A DNA stretch of 64,000 bases from Bryobacterales bacterium. Lineage in GTDB: Bacteria; Acidobacteriota; Terriglobia; Bryobacterales; Bryobacteraceae. A model generated the notes under the pieces. The model searched no databases. It was not told the origin of the DNA and worked only from the letters and a program-made list of their open reading frames with translations. Numbering within the stretch: the stretch's first letter is position 1; each line of letters starts with the position of its first letter. Below are positions 7,901 to 17,481 of this stretch, piece after piece. The position numbers and the translations under genes are program-made. The stretch is from contig JADLDI010000050.1 in NCBI GenBank assembly GCA_020846745.1, positions 1 through 64,000 on the forward strand. The letters are read 5' to 3'.

Positions 7901-9352
7901 CTAGCCGAAGCGTAAGGCGAACACGTCGGCGTCCTTTAAGGCCATTCTTAAGCGGACGGGTTTGCCGGCGATTGCGGAGAGGTCGGTTGAGTTCTTCCAC
8001 CGGACCGCGCGTTCGATTTGGTCGCCGATGAGTTCGACGCTGTCGTCGAGCGTGTAGCCGGTGAGCGGCTGCATGTTTTCGTCCTGGATTTCGATGCGAA
8101 TGCCGCCGGGGGCGGAGGTAGAGTAATTGAGGAACAGCCGCGAGCCGGTAAAGGTGATGGGGCGAGTAATCACTTCGCCGCCGCGGTAGCCGGCGTTGAT
8201 TGAGGCAAAACGGTCGAGGGGAAGGGAATAGCGGCGGAGGTGAGTGCCCGGTTGACCGTAGTTACTCAAGGTATAGAACGATAACTCGTCCTTACCCGTT
8301 TGTACGGTGTTGAGCGCCGGGTAGTTATTCCGGGAAACCCAGTTTTCGACCCCCAGTCCAGGGCGGAGGAATGCTTCGAGGAAGGTTCGACGGTAGGCGG
8401 CGCCGCCGCGCGAGGTCAGCAGGACCACATCGGCGCAATCTTTGTAATAACCGGGATCGACGCCTAGCGACTTGGCCTCATCGGCCGACAGCACCTGACG
8501 GCCCGGCATGAACCGCGCGGCCAGAGCGAGGTAGATGTGGGGAGCCCGGAAGTAGGGATGGGTCTGATTGACGTAGAGGTGTTCGGGAGGGGCGTCGCCA
8601 AAGGTCATATCGACAGGTGGGGTCCAGTTGATGAAGTCATCGCTGGTGGTGCGGCTGATCCAGCGGTAACGCTTGCCGCCGACCGGTTTGAAAGTGCGAA
8701 AGTACATCACGTACATGCGTTCGGTTTCGGACCAGAACGCCAAATTTTGCGAATCGAACACGCCGTCGCGAAAGACCGGCAATTCGCGGAGTTTCTTCCA
8801 GTGGATGCCGTCGGCGGATTGGAATGCCACGAGTCCGGATTTCTGCGTACCCGCGAGCGCTTTATAACGCTGAGCGGCCGGCACACCGGGCCGGGTATCG
8901 ATAAAAGGACTGAAGTTACTCGAAAAGGGCGGCATTCCCGCCAGGATCAGGTTGTTATCGCGGCTGCCTTTGTACTCGAACAGGCCGAGATTGGGGCGCG
9001 TGAAATGCTTACCGTCTTTTGAAACGGCGTAACTGGTAGTTTCAGCGGCGGTCAGGTCTTTACCCGCCTCAGGCACGCCACGGTAATACAGGCGGTATTC
9101 GTCGTTGTCGCGCAGCACTGTGACGTAGTTGGAGAATGCGCCTTCCCAGGGACGGTCGAGCAGCAGCGCGGCATCTTCGCGGCGCGGCTGTTGCAGGCGG
9201 AGACTGGTGTACCTGAATTCGTCGATCAGAAACTCATCGACGAATAACTCGCGCCGAGAGCCGATGGAGATTACGGGGTCCGCTGGGGCGGAAGAGGGGA
9301 CGGCGGCGATCGCGGCAGTTGCGGACAGGAGATGACGGCGAGTAGTCTTCAT
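7901..9352 (-). CDS. Secreted five-bladed beta-propeller protein, glycosidase-like (paralogue A)
   Basis: The 483-residue protein starts with a Tat-like signal (TTRRHLLSATAA). The mature part resembles the GH43/GH32-like propeller fold in secreted proteins: repeated WxxxLxxPVF-type strands such as YRLYYRG, FDSQNLAFWSE and WVSRNNYPA. The C-terminal 100 residues look like a beta-sandwich (INAGYRGGEVITRPI). It is clearly paralogous to the protein at 48555-50126. It sits 8 bp after the stop of a TonB-dependent receptor gene and probably shares its transcript, which suggests glycan processing. No catalytic residues could be assigned. Confidence 0.7.
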   Translation of the reverse strand: MKTTRRHLLSATAAIAAVPSSAPADPVISIGSRRELFVDEFLIDEFRYTSLRLQQPRREDAALLLDRPWEGAFSNYVTVLRDNDEYRLYYRGVPEAGKDLTAAETTSYAVSKDGKHFTRPNLGLFEYKGSRDNNLILAGMPPFSSNFSPFIDTRPGVPAAQRYKALAGTQKSGLVAFQSADGIHWKKLRELPVFRDGVFDSQNLAFWSETERMYVMYFRTFKPVGGKRYRWISRTTSDDFINWTPPVDMTFGDAPPEHLYVNQTHPYFRAPHIYLALAARFMPGRQVLSADEAKSLGVDPGYYKDCADVVLLTSRGGAAYRRTFLEAFLRPGLGVENWVSRNNYPALNTVQTGKDELSFYTLSNYGQPGTHLRRYSLPLDRFASINAGYRGGEVITRPITFTGSRLFLNYSTSAPGGIRIEIQDENMQPLTGYTLDDSVELIGDQIERAVRWKNSTDLSAIAGKPVRLRMALKDADVFALRFG

Positions 9353-9360
9353 AATTCCGG

Positions 9361-12300
9361 TTAGAAATCGAAACGGCCTACGAGCTGGATGTTACGCGGC
9401 CCCGCTTGCAGACTGCGGATCGCGCCGAAGTTGGGTGCACCGAGCGTAGCGGCGGGAGCGCCGAGTTGAACGCGGTTCAGGAAGTTCTGCGACTCCATGC
9501 GGAGCGTCAGACGCTTGCCTTCGGTAATCGTGAATGTCTTCTGGAAGGAGAAATCCAACTGCGCCAGACCGGGTGTCCGAAGCAGGTTCTTACCTTGCGC
9601 TCCCCATACGTAGTTTGGAGGCGCGGTGAAAACAGACGTGTCGAACCAGCGGTCGCGGGTAGCCTGGCCGCCGAGGTCCCAGTTGCCGACGAGGTTGGCG
9701 CGATTGGATCCGGCGCCATTGTTCAATTGCGGACCGCTTACGCCGACGGTGAACGGGAACCCGCCCTGCAGTGTAAGCAGGCTCGAGGTTTCCCATCCGA
9801 CAACAGCCGCACGCACTAACTTATTCCAGTTTTGGCCGTAACGCGGCTTGTAAGTAACCGCCGAAACCCAGCGTTTGCGGAAATCGTAGTTCGCCAGGCC
9901 GTAATCGTAGCGGAAGTTATACGGATCGTTGAGCACGCCGCCGTCGGTTCCGGTGGTGTAGGCCAGCGACTTGGAGAAGGTAAATGCGCTCAAAAACGAC
10001 AGTCCTTTGAATTCCTGCTGCTTGACGGTGATTTCCAGGCCGTTGTAGTTGGAATCGTTCACTGGCAGATAGGAGAGGAAGGAGCCGACGTTGGGGTATG
10101 GGCGGCGGTCCTGTACAGCGCCGGGGCCGGGCAATGGCGAGTTACCGTAGGAAAGCGTAGAGAACCGCAGCGCCCGCTGGCCGCTATAGCCTAACTCGAT
10201 CGCCGTTCGCCGGATGGGGTTCCACTGAATGTTGAAGTTCCATTTTTGGGTGTAGGGGTCGGGCCGGTCGAGCGGGCCGTAGTAGGCGCTGAAAGTGCGT
10301 GCGGCGAAGGCCCCGCCCGCCCCTCCGGCCGGGAAACCGTCGCGCGGCAAGATCGGCTTATCGAGTTCGGAGGCGAGTGCGAAATCGAAGAAGAACGGGC
10401 TGCCGTCTGTGCCGGCGTTGTTGAAGTTGTTGCTAACGGTGGCGGCATAGAAGATACCGTAGCCGCCGCGGAATACGAGGTTGCGGCCCGCATTATAGGC
10501 AAAGCCGAAGCGCGGCGAGAAGTTACGCCAGTTCGGGCGGGGCAGGATCTGGTCGTTGGTGGTGTAGCGCCAACCGGCGGGCATGTTGCCATTCGGAATA
10601 CCGATGAGGTCGCGAATGATGGGGCGGGTGGACTCGGCGAGAAGCCGTTCGCCGGTGCGAAGGTCGAAGTTCAGGAGGCGGTCCTGCTCTTCGCACCACG
10701 GGCTGAAGTACTCCCAGCGGACGCCGAGATTGAGCGTGAGCCTGGCGTTGACGCGGAAGTCGTCCTGGACAAACCAGCTGGCACGGTTCGACCGGATGCG
10801 TACGCCATCAAACTGGTAGTTGGTGGAGAACGCGCGAGCCTGGTTGAGCAGCGCATCGGTCATGCCGGAGCGCAGGGCCTCAAGCGCGGCGCCCACGCGA
10901 GGCGTGGAGTAAGTGCCGTCGTAAGTAAGCGCGCCGCCGCCGTTGCGGCCCTGGAACCGGTTGTTGGCAATGCGGCCGGCTTCGGCGCCGAACTTGACGG
11001 CGTGGCGGCCACGCTGCCAGCTGAGGTTATCCATGAACTGCCACGAATGCTCGACGAGGAAGAATGGCGTGGGGACGCTCGCAATCGGGCGGATGATCGA
11101 GGTGGCGGTGTAGTTCCGAACGCTGTAGGCCGGAAAGCCGCGCGCGAACGAGACGGTGTTCCAACCGGGAATTTTGAACTCGTCCATGACATTTTCGGTG
11201 TTCAGCATCTCGTTGCCGAACCGCAGGTAGTTATAACCGGCTCGCGCTTCGTTGACCAGGGTGGGCTTGAACACGTGGGTGTAGGTGAGGCCGGTGTTAG
11301 TCGCGTCTAATGAGGCGATGCCGCCCAAACGGTCATCCGGCATCCAGAACGAGCGCCGCCGTCCGCCGCGTTGCTGCGAGATGCGGCCGGTGACCGTGTT
11401 TGTCTCATTGATGTGCCCGTCGCCTTTCAAGTTGAATGAATCGAGTCTGTCGTTGTTCTTTTCGGAGACGAGATAGTTGTTACGCACGTTCGGATTCGGG
11501 TCGCGGAAGTTCGGCAAGGGGAAGAAACCGAGCATACGCGTCGTCATCGGGTCCACACGCCCGGAGGGCACCTTGTTATCGGGAAACGGCGTGCGGATGC
11601 CTAAAGCGTTTGAAGGGTCGGGACGAGTAGTGGCGGGGTCGGCATAGATGATGCTGGATGTGGAGAAATCGCCACGGCGTTCAGTCGCGTCGGGCATGAT
11701 GTAGCTGTTGATTGTGGCGCTGGGGTTGCGAATGCCTTCGTAATTGCCGAAGAGGAACATACGGTTTTTGATAATCGGCAGGCCCATACCGCCGCCGAAC
11801 TGATTGCGCCGCAGTGGTTGCTTGGGCTGGTTGGTGAACGTGAAGTCGAACGGACGGGCATCCAGTTTGTCGTTGCGGAAATAGTCGTAGCCGAAGCCGT
11901 GCCATTCGTTCGAACCCGACTTGATCGCCAGGTTGACGATACCGCCGCCCGACCGGCCGAATTCGGCGGAGTACTGGCTGGTCTGAATAGCGAACTCCTG
12001 GATAGCGTCGATTGCGGGCACCACGCCCATGGCTCCGGAAAACTCCATGTTGTTCGAGATGCCGTCGATGATGAAGTTATTCGCTTCCGCCGAGGCGCCG
12101 CCGACGTTGATCGAAGCGCCCGAGAAGTCGCGTTGCCGGCTGGCCGGCGGCCCGCTGGTGGTGCCGGGAACGAGCGCGGCCAGGGCCAGGAAGTTACGGC
12201 CGAACACCGGAACATCCTGGAGGATCTGGCGCGACACAACGCCGCCCACCTCGGCGGTATCGGTCTTGATGAGTGGCGTGGCCCCGGTTACCTCGACACT

Positions 12301-12636
12301 TTGCGACGTCTCGCCAACCTCAAGCCGTAGGTCGACGCGTACGCGCGCCTTCACCGTTATCGGCACTGGCGGATGTACCGCCTTCTTGAACCCGCTCAGT
12401 TCGGCGCTTACCGAATAGTCGCCTAGCGGGAGGTTAGTGACAGTGTATTCGCCTAACTCATTTGTCGTTGTGGACCGGATCGCTCCGGTGCCAATGTTCG
12501 TGATCCTGACGGGGGCATTCGAGATAGCGGCTCCTGTGGCATCGACGATCGAACCGAGGATGGTTCCCTCCGTAGCCTGCCCTGCGAGCAGACTTGCGAA
12601 GAGTGTGATTGCGAATAGAGACCTGAGCGCACGCAT
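9361..12636 (-). CDS. Large TonB-dependent receptor with N-terminal carboxypeptidase-regulatory domain (Oar-like)
   Basis: The 1091-residue outer membrane protein has a signal peptide (MRALRSLFAITLFASLLAG), then an Ig-like carboxypeptidase-regulatory domain (about 22-110, GEYTVTNLPLGDYSV), a plug domain (about 120-235) and a beta-barrel ending with the terminal phenylalanine expected for BAM insertion (GRFDF). The ATG at 12636 was chosen because the signal peptide begins there; the frame extends 39 codons further upstream without a likely signal. Such receptors import large ligands, often oligosaccharides. The secreted propeller gene follows directly. Confidence 0.9.
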   Translation of the reverse strand: MRALRSLFAITLFASLLAGQATEGTILGSIVDATGAAISNAPVRITNIGTGAIRSTTTNELGEYTVTNLPLGDYSVSAELSGFKKAVHPPVPITVKARVRVDLRLEVGETSQSVEVTGATPLIKTDTAEVGGVVSRQILQDVPVFGRNFLALAALVPGTTSGPPASRQRDFSGASINVGGASAEANNFIIDGISNNMEFSGAMGVVPAIDAIQEFAIQTSQYSAEFGRSGGGIVNLAIKSGSNEWHGFGYDYFRNDKLDARPFDFTFTNQPKQPLRRNQFGGGMGLPIIKNRMFLFGNYEGIRNPSATINSYIMPDATERRGDFSTSSIIYADPATTRPDPSNALGIRTPFPDNKVPSGRVDPMTTRMLGFFPLPNFRDPNPNVRNNYLVSEKNNDRLDSFNLKGDGHINETNTVTGRISQQRGGRRRSFWMPDDRLGGIASLDATNTGLTYTHVFKPTLVNEARAGYNYLRFGNEMLNTENVMDEFKIPGWNTVSFARGFPAYSVRNYTATSIIRPIASVPTPFFLVEHSWQFMDNLSWQRGRHAVKFGAEAGRIANNRFQGRNGGGALTYDGTYSTPRVGAALEALRSGMTDALLNQARAFSTNYQFDGVRIRSNRASWFVQDDFRVNARLTLNLGVRWEYFSPWCEEQDRLLNFDLRTGERLLAESTRPIIRDLIGIPNGNMPAGWRYTTNDQILPRPNWRNFSPRFGFAYNAGRNLVFRGGYGIFYAATVSNNFNNAGTDGSPFFFDFALASELDKPILPRDGFPAGGAGGAFAARTFSAYYGPLDRPDPYTQKWNFNIQWNPIRRTAIELGYSGQRALRFSTLSYGNSPLPGPGAVQDRRPYPNVGSFLSYLPVNDSNYNGLEITVKQQEFKGLSFLSAFTFSKSLAYTTGTDGGVLNDPYNFRYDYGLANYDFRKRWVSAVTYKPRYGQNWNKLVRAAVVGWETSSLLTLQGGFPFTVGVSGPQLNNGAGSNRANLVGNWDLGGQATRDRWFDTSVFTAPPNYVWGAQGKNLLRTPGLAQLDFSFQKTFTITEGKRLTLRMESQNFLNRVQLGAPAATLGAPNFGAIRSLQAGPRNIQLVGRFDF

Positions 12637-12789
12637 GTGTGCATGGTATTCCCATGCTGTCCAGAACCGCAAGTAAGAGTAAGCGCTGCCGTCGATTCTT
12701 AAGTAGTCAACGAAGCTTCGGGTCCCATTCCGGTTCCAAAAATTCCTCAGCAATCGGCACGAATGTCAGGACAGGCGTTGCCTAGACGT

Positions 12790-12806
12790 TACAATAAAGC
12801 CCAATG
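12790..12806 (+). promoter_or_regulatory. Candidate -10 element (TACAAT) close to the cstA start
   Basis: TACAAT at 12790-12795 is followed by 8 nt and the ATG of cstA at 12804. No ribosome binding site fits in the gap, so a leaderless message is likely if this is the promoter. The -35 region has no clear match. Confidence 0.35.
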
Positions 12807-14867
12807 AACAGGATCTTGGGGCGCCTCGGCTGGGGTGCGTTAGCAGTGTTGGGCGCCTACGCGCTGGCGGCGATCGCCCTCGACCGTGGCGAATCGATCA
12901 ACAGCATGTGGCTGGTGGTGGCCGCGGCGTGCACCTACCTGCTGGGATTTCGTTTTTACGCGAAGTTCATAGCAGCCAAGGTGATGGCACTGAACGATCA
13001 GCGCGCCACGCCTGCGGAGCGATTGCGCGACGGCCACGATTTCGAGCCGACGAATAAGTGGATCGTGTTCGGGCATCATTTCGCGGCGATCGCGGGTCCA
13101 GGCCCGCTGGTCGGCCCCACGCTGGCGGCTCAGTTCGGTTACCTGCCGGGCACGTTATGGATCATCATCGGGGCGGTGTTGGGCGGGTGTGTGCAGGACT
13201 TCGTGATTCTATTCTGTTCGATGCGGCGCGACGGGAAGTCGTTGGGACAGATGGCGCGGGAAGAGATCGGCAAGGTAGGCGGAGTGACCGCGCTGCTGAC
13301 CGTGCTGCTGATTATGATCATCCTGCTGGCGGTGGTGGCGCTGGTAGTAGTGAATGCGCTCAAAGGCAGCCCGTGGGGAACATTCACGATTGCGGCGACG
13401 ATGCCGATTGCTGTTTTCATGGGGGTGTACCTGCGCTACTGGCGGCCGGGAAAAGTGCTGGAATGCTCGGTGATCGGGTTTGGACTGGTGGTGGCCAGTA
13501 TCTTCGGCGGGCAGTGGATATCGCATTCGACATGGGCCGAGTGGTTTACGCTCAGCGGCATCGCGCTGGCATGGGCGGTGATTATTTACGGTTTTTTTGC
13601 GAGCGCGCTGCCGGTGTGGCTCTTACTCGCCCCGCGCGACTATCTCAGCACCTTTGTCAAGTTAGGTGTTGTGTTGATGCTGGGAGTCGGCATCCTGTTC
13701 GTGCGGCCGGAGTTACAGATGCCGCCGCTGACGCGGTTTGTGGATGGCACCGGACCCATCTTCTCCGGTAAGATCTTTCCCTTCTGCTTCATCACTATCG
13801 CGTGCGGAGCTATCTCAGGGTTCCATTCGCTGATTTCGAGCGGGACGACGCCGAAGATGATCGCTAAGGAGTGGCACGCCTGGCCGGTGGGTTACGGCTC
13901 GATGGCGCTGGAGAGCTTTGTCGCGATCATGGCGATGATTTCGGCTTGCGTGCTGGACCCAGGTGTGTTTTTCGCCGTCAATTCCCCTGCGGGCATTGTC
14001 GGAGACACAGCACAGAAAGCGGTGGAAACCATCAGTAGCTGGGGCTTTCCCGTTCAGGCCTCGACCATGCAGACCTTGGCCGAAGATGTGGGCGAACACT
14101 CGTTGTTCTATCGCACCGGCGGCGCGCCGTCACTGGCGCTCGGCATGGCGCATATCTTTGCGTCGAGCGGCGGCGGCAAGGCGATTCTCGGGTTTTGGTA
14201 CCACTTCGCGATCATGTTTGAGGCGCTGTTTATCCTGACTATCATCGATGCGGGTACGCGCGTGGGCCGCTTCATGTTGCAGGATTTGCTAGGACACGTT
14301 TATAGGCCGCTCGGGCGCGTGAGTTGGATGCCCGGCGTGATTGGCGCCAGCGCCGTAGTCGTGCTGGCCTGGGGTTACTTTCTCATTCAGGGTGTGCGCG
14401 ACCCTCTGGGCGGAATCAATTCGCTGTGGCCGCTGTTCGGCATCGCGAATCAGTTACTGGCCGCGATTGCCTTGTGCGTGGCGACGACCATCCTGATTAA
14501 GATGCACGGAGCGCGGTTCATGTGGATCACCTGTATGCCGCTCACATGGCTGGTGATTGTTTGTTACTCGGCAGCCTGGGAGAAGATATTTTCCGATCTG
14601 CCGCGAGTGGGTTTTCTGGCGCAGGCGCGGATGCTCGAGCAGCAGTTGGCGGCGGGCACGGTTCCCGCGGCGCAACTGACAGCGGTGCAAGCGCAGGTAT
14701 TCAACAACAAGCTGGACGCGGTGGTGTGCGCATTGTTTTTGGTTTTGGTAACGACAATCCTGGTGGACTCACTTAGGCTTTGGTATCGCATTTTGTCGGG
14801 CGCGGTAGAAGCGCGTGTTGTTGAGTCTCCCTTTGTGCTGTCGCGATTGCGGGCGGAGGAAGTGTGA
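12804..14867 (+). CDS. cstA: Carbon starvation protein CstA, peptide/pyruvate transporter
   Basis: CstA proteins are inner membrane permeases for peptides or pyruvate used under carbon limitation. The 687-residue sequence has about 16 hydrophobic helices and the family signatures: HHFAAIAGPGPLVGP near residue 95, ISGFHSLISSGTTPK near 340 and GINSLWPLFGIANQLLAA near 540. The length matches the family. The stop codon overlaps the start of a YbdD-type gene, the usual CstA partner. A leaderless start is suggested by the position of the -10 element. Confidence 0.95.
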   Translation: MNRILGRLGWGALAVLGAYALAAIALDRGESINSMWLVVAAACTYLLGFRFYAKFIAAKVMALNDQRATPAERLRDGHDFEPTNKWIVFGHHFAAIAGPGPLVGPTLAAQFGYLPGTLWIIIGAVLGGCVQDFVILFCSMRRDGKSLGQMAREEIGKVGGVTALLTVLLIMIILLAVVALVVVNALKGSPWGTFTIAATMPIAVFMGVYLRYWRPGKVLECSVIGFGLVVASIFGGQWISHSTWAEWFTLSGIALAWAVIIYGFFASALPVWLLLAPRDYLSTFVKLGVVLMLGVGILFVRPELQMPPLTRFVDGTGPIFSGKIFPFCFITIACGAISGFHSLISSGTTPKMIAKEWHAWPVGYGSMALESFVAIMAMISACVLDPGVFFAVNSPAGIVGDTAQKAVETISSWGFPVQASTMQTLAEDVGEHSLFYRTGGAPSLALGMAHIFASSGGGKAILGFWYHFAIMFEALFILTIIDAGTRVGRFMLQDLLGHVYRPLGRVSWMPGVIGASAVVVLAWGYFLIQGVRDPLGGINSLWPLFGIANQLLAAIALCVATTILIKMHGARFMWITCMPLTWLVIVCYSAAWEKIFSDLPRVGFLAQARMLEQQLAAGTVPAAQLTAVQAQVFNNKLDAVVCALFLVLVTTILVDSLRLWYRILSGAVEARVVESPFVLSRLRAEEV

Positions 14868-15040
14868 GTTACTTAAGAAACGCGGGCCGGCTGGTAATGG
14901 CGCTGTTGCGCGAACTGGCGGACGAAAATGCTTATGCGCGCCATCTGCGCGCGCACGGGCGCGAGCATTCGCCGGAAGAGTGGCGCAGGTTTTGCGAGGA
15001 AAGGCTGCGCTCGAAATATATGAGGGCGAAATGCTGCTGA
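14864..15040 (+). CDS. YbdD/YjiX (CstA-associated) short protein
   Basis: This 58-residue gene begins with GTG inside the last codons of cstA (4-nt overlap GTGA). The product reads as the CstA-linked YbdD/YjiX family: helices with ARHLRAHGREHSPEEW, then RRFCEERLRSKY and the typical C-terminal CC pair. Family members are about 65 residues and lie directly after cstA, probably as an accessory subunit. It is easily missed because of the GTG start, the small size and the overlap. Confidence 0.88.
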   Translation: MSYLRNAGRLVMALLRELADENAYARHLRAHGREHSPEEWRRFCEERLRSKYMRAKCC

Positions 15041-15135
15041 GACTGCTGGCTGGCCACGGGTATATTGGCCTGCCTGGCAATTGCGCAGGATGAGATGACG
15101 TTGCGCTAGGCATTTGAAGGTGAGAAGGTACCGGT

Positions 15136-15167
15136 GAAGATCGACGTTAGAAAAATACGTCGACTTC
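15136..15167. terminator. Imperfect stem-loop between convergent genes
   Basis: The arms GAAGATCGACGT and ACGTCGACTTC pair over 11 bp with one bulged A, around a loop containing AAAAA. It lies between the end of the cstA/ybdD unit and the end of the convergent YVTN gene. There is no U tract, so it may be a weak or factor-assisted bidirectional terminator. Confidence 0.4.
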
Positions 15168-15186
15168 AACAACCCGCGTAAGCGAC

Positions 15187-16242
15187 TTACGGCACAATGG
15201 CGATGCCCCACGGCCGGTCACCGACCGGGATCTTCGTCAGTACCTTTTGGGAAGCGATGTCCACCACCGAAACGTCGTTCGACGGACCATTGGCCGTATA
15301 CAGTAGCTTGCCGTCAGGAGTTACGCCAATCCCCCACGGCCGCTGGCCTACCGGGAACGATGCGACGATCTTGTTATCCGCGGGATCGAGGATGAACACC
15401 TTTCCGAACCGGCCGGTGGTGACGTAAATGCGGCCACCATCCGGCGCGACCGTGATCCCCATCGGCTTTACTTCCTTGGGACCGAGCGAAATCCGCGTCA
15501 GCACGGCGTGCTTTGTGGCGTCTATTACCGTGATCGACGCGCCGTTCTCCTCTGTCACGTAAGCGCGCGTTCCATTGGGCAGGAACGCCACCGCTCGCGG
15601 GCGGCGGCCTACCTTCAACTCCTTCACCTTCTTATTCGTGGCCGTATCGATTACGGTTACGACGCTATCGTTTTCCGAAGTGGCGTAGACGAACTTACCG
15701 TCCGGGCTGATTGTCACCCCTTCCGGTTCTTCGCCGACCGGAATGGAACTCGTAATTTTGCCATCCGCTACATCGACGATCGAAACCGACGCCGCATCTT
15801 CATTCGCCACAAACAGCCGTTTGCCGTCGGCAGTAATGGCGAACTGTTCGGGGTCGGATCCGCCGGGCAGCATCCGCAACACCTTGTTGGCGGTAATGTC
15901 GTATTCGCCAATGCCATCAGCCGACCGGTCAGGCGGTGGCAGCTTGGACTCATCCACTCCCGGAGGCGCCATGGGCGAACCGCTCAATGCCACATAGAGC
16001 CGGTCGCCGAAGGCCTTGATACCGCGTGGACGCTTGCCGAGCTTCACCGTATGGGTGACCTTGTTGGCGCCGCCGTCAATCACGCTCAACTCGCCTGACG
16101 ATTCATTCGTGACATAAACACGGTACGGCGGCTTGCTCTCCGCCGCCTGCGGGGCGGGCTTCTGGGTGGGAGAGGAGCAACTCGAAAGGGCGATGCAGGC
16201 AATGGTAACGCCGGCGGGGAAGGACAAAGAGATACTGCGCAC
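15187..16242 (-). CDS. YVTN-repeat beta-propeller lipoprotein
   Basis: The 351-residue protein has a lipobox ending at Cys22 (ALSSC), so it should be a lipoprotein. The rest consists of about seven 40-residue YVTN-type repeats (YRVYVTNESSGELSVID, RLFVANEDAASVSIVD, KFVYATSENDSVVTVID), which form a seven-bladed propeller. Such proteins occur as cell-surface or periplasmic scaffolds of unknown ligand. It is convergent with cstA-ybdD. Confidence 0.85.
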   Translation of the reverse strand: MRSISLSFPAGVTIACIALSSCSSPTQKPAPQAAESKPPYRVYVTNESSGELSVIDGGANKVTHTVKLGKRPRGIKAFGDRLYVALSGSPMAPPGVDESKLPPPDRSADGIGEYDITANKVLRMLPGGSDPEQFAITADGKRLFVANEDAASVSIVDVADGKITSSIPVGEEPEGVTISPDGKFVYATSENDSVVTVIDTATNKKVKELKVGRRPRAVAFLPNGTRAYVTEENGASITVIDATKHAVLTRISLGPKEVKPMGITVAPDGGRIYVTTGRFGKVFILDPADNKIVASFPVGQRPWGIGVTPDGKLLYTANGPSNDVSVVDIASQKVLTKIPVGDRPWGIAIVP

Positions 16243-16284
16243 CAGACGATGATACGCCGCTTCGCCCGTGCAGTGTGATTAACG

Positions 16285-16290
16285 TATAAT
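16285..16290 (+). promoter_or_regulatory. Perfect -10 hexamer TATAAT upstream of the DUF362 gene
   Basis: TATAAT stands 34 bp before the ATG at 16325. The -35 position has only a weak match (TTCGCC). A GGGAGG Shine-Dalgarno sequence lies at 16312-16317. It is the only perfect -10 near this gene and sits on the correct side of the divergent YVTN gene. Confidence 0.4.
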
Positions 16291-16324
16291 CAGAGTCGAA
16301 ACTTGCTTGACGGGAGGTTCGATC

Positions 16325-17392
16325 ATGATGACACGCCGCGGCTTGATGGCACTGGCGGGCGGATTCGCCGCCACCGGCCTACATGGGCAGGAACGCCTTA
16401 TCGATCCGGAGATGAAGTACGAACCGGTTGCGCCCACAACCCAGCGATCGGTGGTGGCTGTGCGGCAGGGCGAGGAGCGGCGGAAGATCGTCCGCGAAGC
16501 TTTGGAAGGCATCGACAAGCGGGTCCGCGGCGGACTGAAGGGCAAGGAATACGTCATCATCAAGCCGAACATCGTGTCGACGAAGAACCAACTGGCATCG
16601 ACCCACGCAGACGCACTGCGCGGGATTCTTGACTACCTCGACGGGCGGTTCAAGGGTGCGGTGCTGATCGCCGAATCGAGCGCGGGGACCACTCGCGAGG
16701 GTTTCGAGACGTTCCTGTACAACCGGCTTGCTGGTGAGTACAAGAAACTGAAGGTCAAGTTGGTCGACCTGAACGAAGAGGGCGAGTACAAGCTGATCGA
16801 CCTGTTAAGTCCCGACCTCCACGTGCAACCGGTACGGCTTGCGGCGCGGCTGATGGACCCCGGCGGATACCAGATTTGCGCCGCCATCATGAAGACACAC
16901 AACACCGTCATCACCACGCAATCGGTGAAGAACATGACGCTTGGCGCGCCGCTGCACAACAAACCGGGTGAGGCGCGCTGGAGCGACAAGCGCAAGTATC
17001 ACGGCGGTGTCAGGCAGACCCACTACAACATGTTTCTCACAGCCATGAAACTGCGCCCATACTGGGGCGCGACGGTAATCGATGGGTTTGAAGGCATGGA
17101 GGGGAACGGTCCCGGCGGCGGGACAGCGGTGCCGAGCCGTGTGGCGGTGGCGTCGACCGATTACATCGCGGCCGATCGAGTAGGCGTGGAGTTGATGGGC
17201 ATCAACCCGAAGTGGATCGGTTACCTGAACTACTGCCACCAGAACGGCGTCGGCCAATACGATCTGGACAAGATCGATGTGGACGGCCCGCAGCTCGCGA
17301 CCGTGCAACGGAAGTATAAGATGCACGACGATATCCAGCGCGAACTGCAGTGGATGGGGCCGCTCGAATCAGTACCGCCGAAGCTGGGGTAG
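16325..17392 (+). CDS. Exported DUF362-domain protein
   Basis: The 355-residue protein begins with a Tat-like signal (MMTRRGLMALAGGFAATG). The rest matches the DUF362 fold: KEYVIIKPNIVSTKN, an AVLIAESSAG strand, AAIMKTHNTVITTQSVKNM and LMGINPKWIGYLN. Function is not established; some DUF362 proteins carry iron-sulfur clusters, but no ferredoxin-like Cys motif is visible here. The ATG at 16325 was chosen because of the good GGGAGG ribosome site 7-8 nt upstream. The ceramidase-like gene follows about 90 bp later. Confidence 0.8.
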   Translation: MMTRRGLMALAGGFAATGLHGQERLIDPEMKYEPVAPTTQRSVVAVRQGEERRKIVREALEGIDKRVRGGLKGKEYVIIKPNIVSTKNQLASTHADALRGILDYLDGRFKGAVLIAESSAGTTREGFETFLYNRLAGEYKKLKVKLVDLNEEGEYKLIDLLSPDLHVQPVRLAARLMDPGGYQICAAIMKTHNTVITTQSVKNMTLGAPLHNKPGEARWSDKRKYHGGVRQTHYNMFLTAMKLRPYWGATVIDGFEGMEGNGPGGGTAVPSRVAVASTDYIAADRVGVELMGINPKWIGYLNYCHQNGVGQYDLDKIDVDGPQLATVQRKYKMHDDIQRELQWMGPLESVPPKLG

Positions 17393-17481
17393 CGAAGCGT
17401 GGCGACACTGCCCGGTCAGCGGGTGTGGCGTTATGCCCGAAGCGCTTCGATTTGGGAGTCACAGGCTAAAGTAGTAGGTCG

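Noticed and set aside
10246..11310. Open frame of 354 codons antisense to the TonB receptor
   Set aside because: Composition is that of a shadow frame; the receptor domains run through uninterrupted on the other strand.
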